Below the pieces are notes generated by a model. It saw nothing but the letters and a program-made list of their open reading frames with translations. It made no database searches and had not been told where the DNA came from. A stretch of 64,000 nt of DNA, taken from the NCBI RefSeq assembly GCF_964340395.1, contig NC_135551.1:27389380-27453379 (forward strand), read 5' to 3'. Source of the stretch: Glandiceps talaboti (taxonomy: Eukaryota > Hemichordata > Enteropneusta > Spengelidae). The translations under genes were made by a program, and so were the position numbers. Of the stretch, positions 59,431 through 64,000 are shown piece after piece (positions within the stretch are counted from its first letter, which is position 1; each line of letters starts with the position of its first letter).

Positions 59431-60436
59431 TTATGTGCTGTATATAGAGAGACAACTCTTGTCACCTTAATGTCTTAAATGTGGACCTTGAAAAAACAAC
59501 AAAATTGGAGTTCTGACATTATTATACTAACTGTAAATGTGTTACAATGCTATGCAAACATAATAGTCCTCTCTTCACTAGTGTTGCTGTAGACATACCA
59601 GTTGTACAGAAAGTACATATATTTTGATTTATTAATATTATTGATAAAGATCTAAACCTTCGTTGATTCTGGATTCCTCACTCTTTAAAGTTCATGAAGG
59701 GGTGTTTACTTATTGACTCCTATATCGCTAATATGTAATCACATTTTACTAGAACATCTGTACAATTTCACTCTAAATGTAGGGTGTGAGCTTTTGTAAA
59801 TTGTAAGGTTAAACATCATGATGGAAATACATAGCTGCAAACAGCATTTAACAACTTCACATGCGTAGAGTGAACCTTGTACTCAATACAGATTATAGGG
59901 TTGGCTGAATGACTAATAGAAAACTTACTCAGCCATTGAGATCTGATATATCAGCTTACCGGTCAACAGCAAGGTGTAAGAACAGTAGACCTTGTGTGTT
60001 ACAGTGGACTCAATTCTACAGACTTGAATGTTGTCTGAAATCTATGTCACACTAGGATATCAAGTACAATAACGCTGTTATAATAGGACCTTATAGGGCT
60101 GTTAGTTGTATGTATTAAAAGCTTTCTGCCACAACAGGATTACCTGGTCACCCACTTTTTAAAGTACCCTGACATTATTTCAACACTCTGCTAGCTATTA
60201 ATTATCTAATGTTTACTGTAATAGTGCCTACATGTAATATTATATATGTAGCTGAAAGGTTGTCATATACATGAATTCACAGGTCTCACAGCTGGATTAG
60301 TGGTCTTAGGTCAACCTGCTACATGTCTACTTAATATAAGGAATGTCTACATAACTTGATGTAACAACTTTCAATTTATCATCAGTTCTGGAATCTATAC
60401 TGTTCGTAAGCTTAGATTGTACAATACCAAGCTGAA

Positions 60437-60652
60437 TAAAATCTGATGTGTGAAGACAGCTTGATTTCTTATTTTACCTCTTCTCCCTTCACTTATATAT
60501 AATAGTGTTGTTTGTTTTTGATTTTGTCTTTCTGAGAGTAATTGCCTTCTGTCAACATTCTTGAAACAACAAAACTGGAAACAAATGACAATAAGCAAAG
60601 GAAACAGAGGCAAAATAAGAAACCGAGCCCTGTTCACCATGTCTGAATCAGA
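60437..60652. mobile_element. MITE-like element, copy 2
   Basis: An inverted repeat with arms of about 100 bp and almost no loop. The left arm reads TAAAATCTGATGTGTGAAGA, then TTTCTTATTTTACCTCTTCTCCC. The right arm is its diverged complement. Both arms resemble the left arm of 26026-26258, which defines a family. Confidence 0.7.
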
Positions 60653-62627
60653 CTGGTACAATACAGTCATAGATGGTGGGCATATAATCTAACATAACAA
60701 CACAGTGCCACATCAACAATAATTTTATAGTCTTTGGGTACAAGAAATAATGTTTTTGGATTCAGGCTCACATTGAGTTTTGTAGTTATTTGAAAAAACA
60801 ACAAATACCGTTCTGGTAGAAAGAGGATTATAAACATAAAGTATATTACCACTCATAGTCACAAAATTATGAAGGATAATCACATTTTTTTGTTGACATC
60901 TTGTCAGCATCGTCATTACTAGTGTACTACGTAAGAATTTAAGAAATGAAATGCCTGGTGTTTGACATGGATTTAAGGCTGGATAGACACAGGACTTTTG
61001 TGTTTACACATTCCTGGGTGAAAAATAAACCAAAAAAGTCAAGAAAATGTTGGAACGCTTACGTGGCAAAACTGCACACTGTTTTTCCCCCTGTGATACA
61101 TATTTTGATCATGAGTATATTGTAAAATATCTTGTGTGCTTACCAAGGCATAATTCACAGCTTAGCAACTCCAAAACTAAAATATACTTTATATATGTTA
61201 CACCCATTTACACTTCCTCCTAAATAAATGGCAACTACATGTATTTGTGTAGCTAAAGCATATAGTGAAATATTTCAGTCAGGAATACTATGTTCCTTTT
61301 TTTCTGTTTTGAAAACCCATTCTGCAAAAGGCAAATGACAGTATTAAAATTTTCTATTATCTATGTGTATGAAATTAATGCAGAAAAAAAATGAATTAAA
61401 TATCTACTCATTAAATTGAAGCAGAAGCCCTTTTTTGACATAATCTAACCCACAATATTTTTGGCAACTCCTGCTTGAAAACATACCTACAGAAAAATTG
61501 TCATGGTACATGAAGTTTAAACAAAATGAACCCTTTAAACTGAATTATTTTGCGGCAAATGCTCTGAAATGTTATGAAAGCACACTTCATTGAGAAATAT
61601 TGCAACTTTTTTAACAAAGATCTTTAACTTCTGAACAAATAATAATATATATGAATAAACTATCCATCTTCCCTATCTGAAAAAGCTAGTTTGATTGGTT
61701 GTATACATTTTCCAACATTTAAACCAAGTCATTTCATTGGCTGTACAAGCTTTTCAATATCTGAAACAAGTTGTTTGATTGGCCCAATCAAGGGGCTGAG
61801 GTGAAGCCCTTGGAAGGGTCCAACTGATTGGAAAGCATACACTGCTATACTATACTATATATCATTGTCAACAAATTAATATCTTTTCCCCCACTGTTTT
61901 TGAACCAATCCAAGTGAACCTTCAAAAAGCTTCCTATTTTACCCAATCAAATGAAGTGTTCATAGCGGTATGCTAATAGGAATAATGATATGCAAATATA
62001 TGCATCATTCAAGGTCTTACTGGGCAAGATGCATATTTGATATGAACACAGTTAGAAAATCAATTGTAATCAGACAGTATTAGTCTCACAATGTTTACCA
62101 GTACTACAAGAGAATATAGAATCAAATATTTGTGGAGGAATATATGAATAACTATCTTTGGGTAAACGCTGTAATTGGATCTCATAGTAAATTTCAAGTC
62201 AAGGTTCTTCATGTAACTATAAATTCAAATCGTTTTACATTACTGTTATAATAGGTGCAACTGAAACTTAATACAAAGATCACATCCGTTTGTGACATCA
62301 TAAGCTTGTAGCAAAAAAACTCACATTCTTAGAATCTCTTGACAACACCTAAATTTTTCCAACAATTTGATACAGTCCATGCTATCCATCTTTATAAATT
62401 GGAATATTCCACAAGGATTAGGGGCCTAAGGGATAAAATAAAAGTGATGAGGGAATTCTAAAATAAAATCATTGAAGCATTGGTTCGGATATTTACAATT
62501 GTAATTATAGAGTGATCTTAGGGTATACATGCTGTATATTGTCAATAACTTCTGTACTACATAGCCTTAGAAGTTATTGGTAATATACAGCTCTAGGATT
62601 GGCTAGGATAGACACACTGGTTTTGAT

Positions 62628-62765
62628 TTACACTCTTCCAAGGGTCTTGTTCCAGCCATGGATTACTTCTTCATCTGGGTAGAGGGTATCTTTAAATTCT
62701 TCTGTGTCATAAGCTGCATTCATGTACTGATGTAATCCCTCATATTCCTCTGGCAAATCAAAATT
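62628..62765 (-). CDS. Last coding exon of a chloride intracellular channel (CLIC)-like gene
   Basis: On the minus strand, after acceptor TTGTATCACCAG, 45 codons in phase 0 read NFDLPEEYEGLHQYMNAAYD, TEEFKDTLYPDEEVIHGWNK and TLGRV, then stop. This aligns with the C-terminal helical end of CLIC proteins: F-x-I/L-P-E-x-x-x-G-x-H-x-Y-x-x-x-A-Y-x-x-E-E-F-x-x-T-x-P-D-E-E-V/I. The exon boundary falls where CLIC last exons usually begin. One residue is missing between T and the P-D-E-E block relative to vertebrate CLICs. The rest of the gene, with the GST-like fold and N-terminal active-site segment, lies beyond the right edge on the minus strand or is not visible. CLICs are GST-fold proteins that exist in soluble and membrane forms. 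Confidence 0.8.
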   Translation of the reverse strand, partial: NFDLPEEYEGLHQYMNAAYDTEEFKDTLYPDEEVIHGWNKTLGRV

Positions 62766-62916
62766 CTGGTGATACAAAAAAAATTTAAAAATTGAGAAAA
62801 ATAGAAAATATGTCAATTTTGTTATATAATGAGTCAGTCAGTTTGTCTGCCTTTCTGTCTGTCTCTCTTTCTCTCAAAACACATGCATGCATGTGCCTGC
62901 ATTCACGCCAACAAAT

Positions 62917-62979
62917 GCATACATACATACATACATACATACATACATACATACATACATACATACATACATACATACA
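62917..62979. repeat. (ATAC)n microsatellite
   Basis: About 15 perfect tetranucleotide units followed by CA-rich DNA. Confidence 0.95.
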
Positions 62980-63770
62980 AACACACACACATACACATAC
63001 AACATACAAATGTGTATGCATGAGCACACATGCACACACACACTTTTTAAATTAAATTTCTTCATGGTTGTAATGCACAATGATGATTGATTGGCCATTG
63101 CAACATTTCTATTTTCCCCATCTCCCCACTCTCATTGCATTTCTTTTTTATTTCTCTTTGGCTGTACTTCATTAAACCTGTCAATACAATAATTTATCTC
63201 TAAACAACTAACCTACATGTACATCACTATATGTTATTGTATATATTGGTATTCTTCAAATGTGACCTGGTACAAGTAGGTACATGTAAAATTCACTGAG
63301 TTGAAACATGATTGAATGCCTAGTAATTACCCAGTACCATCACCAATCTATGTACTACTAAGACAAGACAATGGTTTTTATCCGTAGGGGTACCAGCTGA
63401 ATGACTCTTCTAACAATCACATTGAATAGATATCTTGAATAACAGTAGAACTTCTTTATATATAAACGACTATAATCACTTTATACAGAGATTGTAAAGT
63501 AGAAATGGCTATTCATCTCTTGTAATACATATTCATCTCTTGTAATACATCTGTAATACCATAACTAACTTATACCCTAAACAATGGATAGTAAACACAA
63601 TTCACACAATGGGATTTATGTGGATGACTTGCTGATTATTACCTACGGATCTATTTACATTTGTTCAAATCTACATATTACAGCAGTTTCACATCATAAA
63701 ATGTATTTTTATATGTTAATGTTTTTAATAGTATCTCTTCTTTTATTAACATCATGAAATGTTTTCATTG

Positions 63771-63970
63771 TGTTTTTGCTAAGGGTGGTAAGTGGGTAAA
63801 ATCTACCTGGGTCCCCATGTCATTTTACTAGGGTTCCCAACCACTGTTTTTGCTAAGGGTGGTAGTGGGTAAAATCTACCTGGGTTCCCAACCACTGTTT
63901 ATGCTAAGGGTGGTAAGTGGGTAAAATCTACCTGGGTTCCCATGTCATTTTACCTGGTTCCCAAACAAAT
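63771..63970. repeat. Three-unit tandem repeat
   Basis: GTTTTTGCTAAGGGTGGTAA, GTGGGTAAAATCTACCTGGG and TTCCCAACCACT recur three times. The middle unit lacks the CATGTCATTTTAC segment. Confidence 0.85.
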
Positions 63971-64000
63971 TTACGCTAGCTTCTATGAAAAACACAACCA

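Larger units (their letters stand above)
55351..62627 (-). other. Possible very long 3' UTR of the CLIC-like gene, or intergenic
   Basis: No coding exon is visible on either strand in 7.3 kb after the CLIC-like stop (minus strand). A minus-strand AATAAA lies at about 55368-55373, followed by GT-rich DNA. Included repeats are a two-unit tandem at about 57600-57950, a four-unit repeat at 59120-59430, the MITE-like element at 60437-60652, and short GCGCCCTCT motifs near 56506 and 56570. Vertebrate CLIC4 and CLIC5 also have long 3' UTRs, but here the link is only inference. Confidence 0.35.
62766..64000 (-). other. Intron of CLIC-like gene with repeats
   Basis: No further CLIC exon seen. Repeats are (ATAC)n at about 62917-62979, a 20 bp duplication at about 63510-63550 (ATTCATCTCTTGTAATACAT) and the tandem at 63771-63970. 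Confidence 0.5.

Overview
The window is animal nuclear DNA: AT-rich, with spliced genes showing GT..AG introns, AATAAA poly(A) signals, LINE fragments, foldback (MITE-like) repeats and abundant micro- and minisatellites. The two genes I can name (an atypical profilin of the PFN4 type and the last exon of a chloride intracellular channel, CLIC) point to a bilaterian. The repeat content and two long intronless multi-pass membrane protein genes fit a marine invertebrate better than a vertebrate, but the species cannot be read from the sequence.

Layout. 1.3-4.4 kb: a minus-strand spliced gene of unknown identity (at least three exons, poly(A) signal at 1360-1365), with a CpG-containing upstream region that holds a consensus RFX X-box. 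5-30 kb: almost gene-free; it holds a LINE 3' fragment (5.1-5.6 kb), several foldback elements, short satellites, a consensus CTCF-type site and a few candidate first exons (15.79, 22.90 and 30.58 kb, all plus strand). 34.0-34.9 kb: two minisatellites flanked by a ~200 bp direct duplication. 34.9-44.3 kb: a four-exon profilin-4 gene (plus strand, 128 aa). Its 7.25 kb first intron contains a complete intronless gene for an 860-residue multi-pass membrane protein (38158-40740, same strand). 44.7-50.2 kb: a dense repeat block ((AT)n, a 49 bp minisatellite, a TGACCTTGACC-bearing tandem repeat, and related dispersed elements). 50.6-53.4 kb: a second intronless paralogue (878 residues) with matching 5' flank and 3' UTR end. 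54.6-54.9 kb: another decayed LINE 3' end. 62.6-62.8 kb: the CLIC last coding exon on the minus strand; the 7 kb downstream of its stop contains no recognisable coding and may be a very long 3' UTR.

The most unusual content is the pair of paralogous membrane proteins. Each has a signal peptide, a ~200-residue Cys-containing ectodomain, about nine membrane segments and a long acidic Thr/Asp/His/Glu repeat loop. I recognise no family for them. One copy is nested inside the profilin gene, and the two copies share a patch of near-identical DNA that suggests gene conversion.
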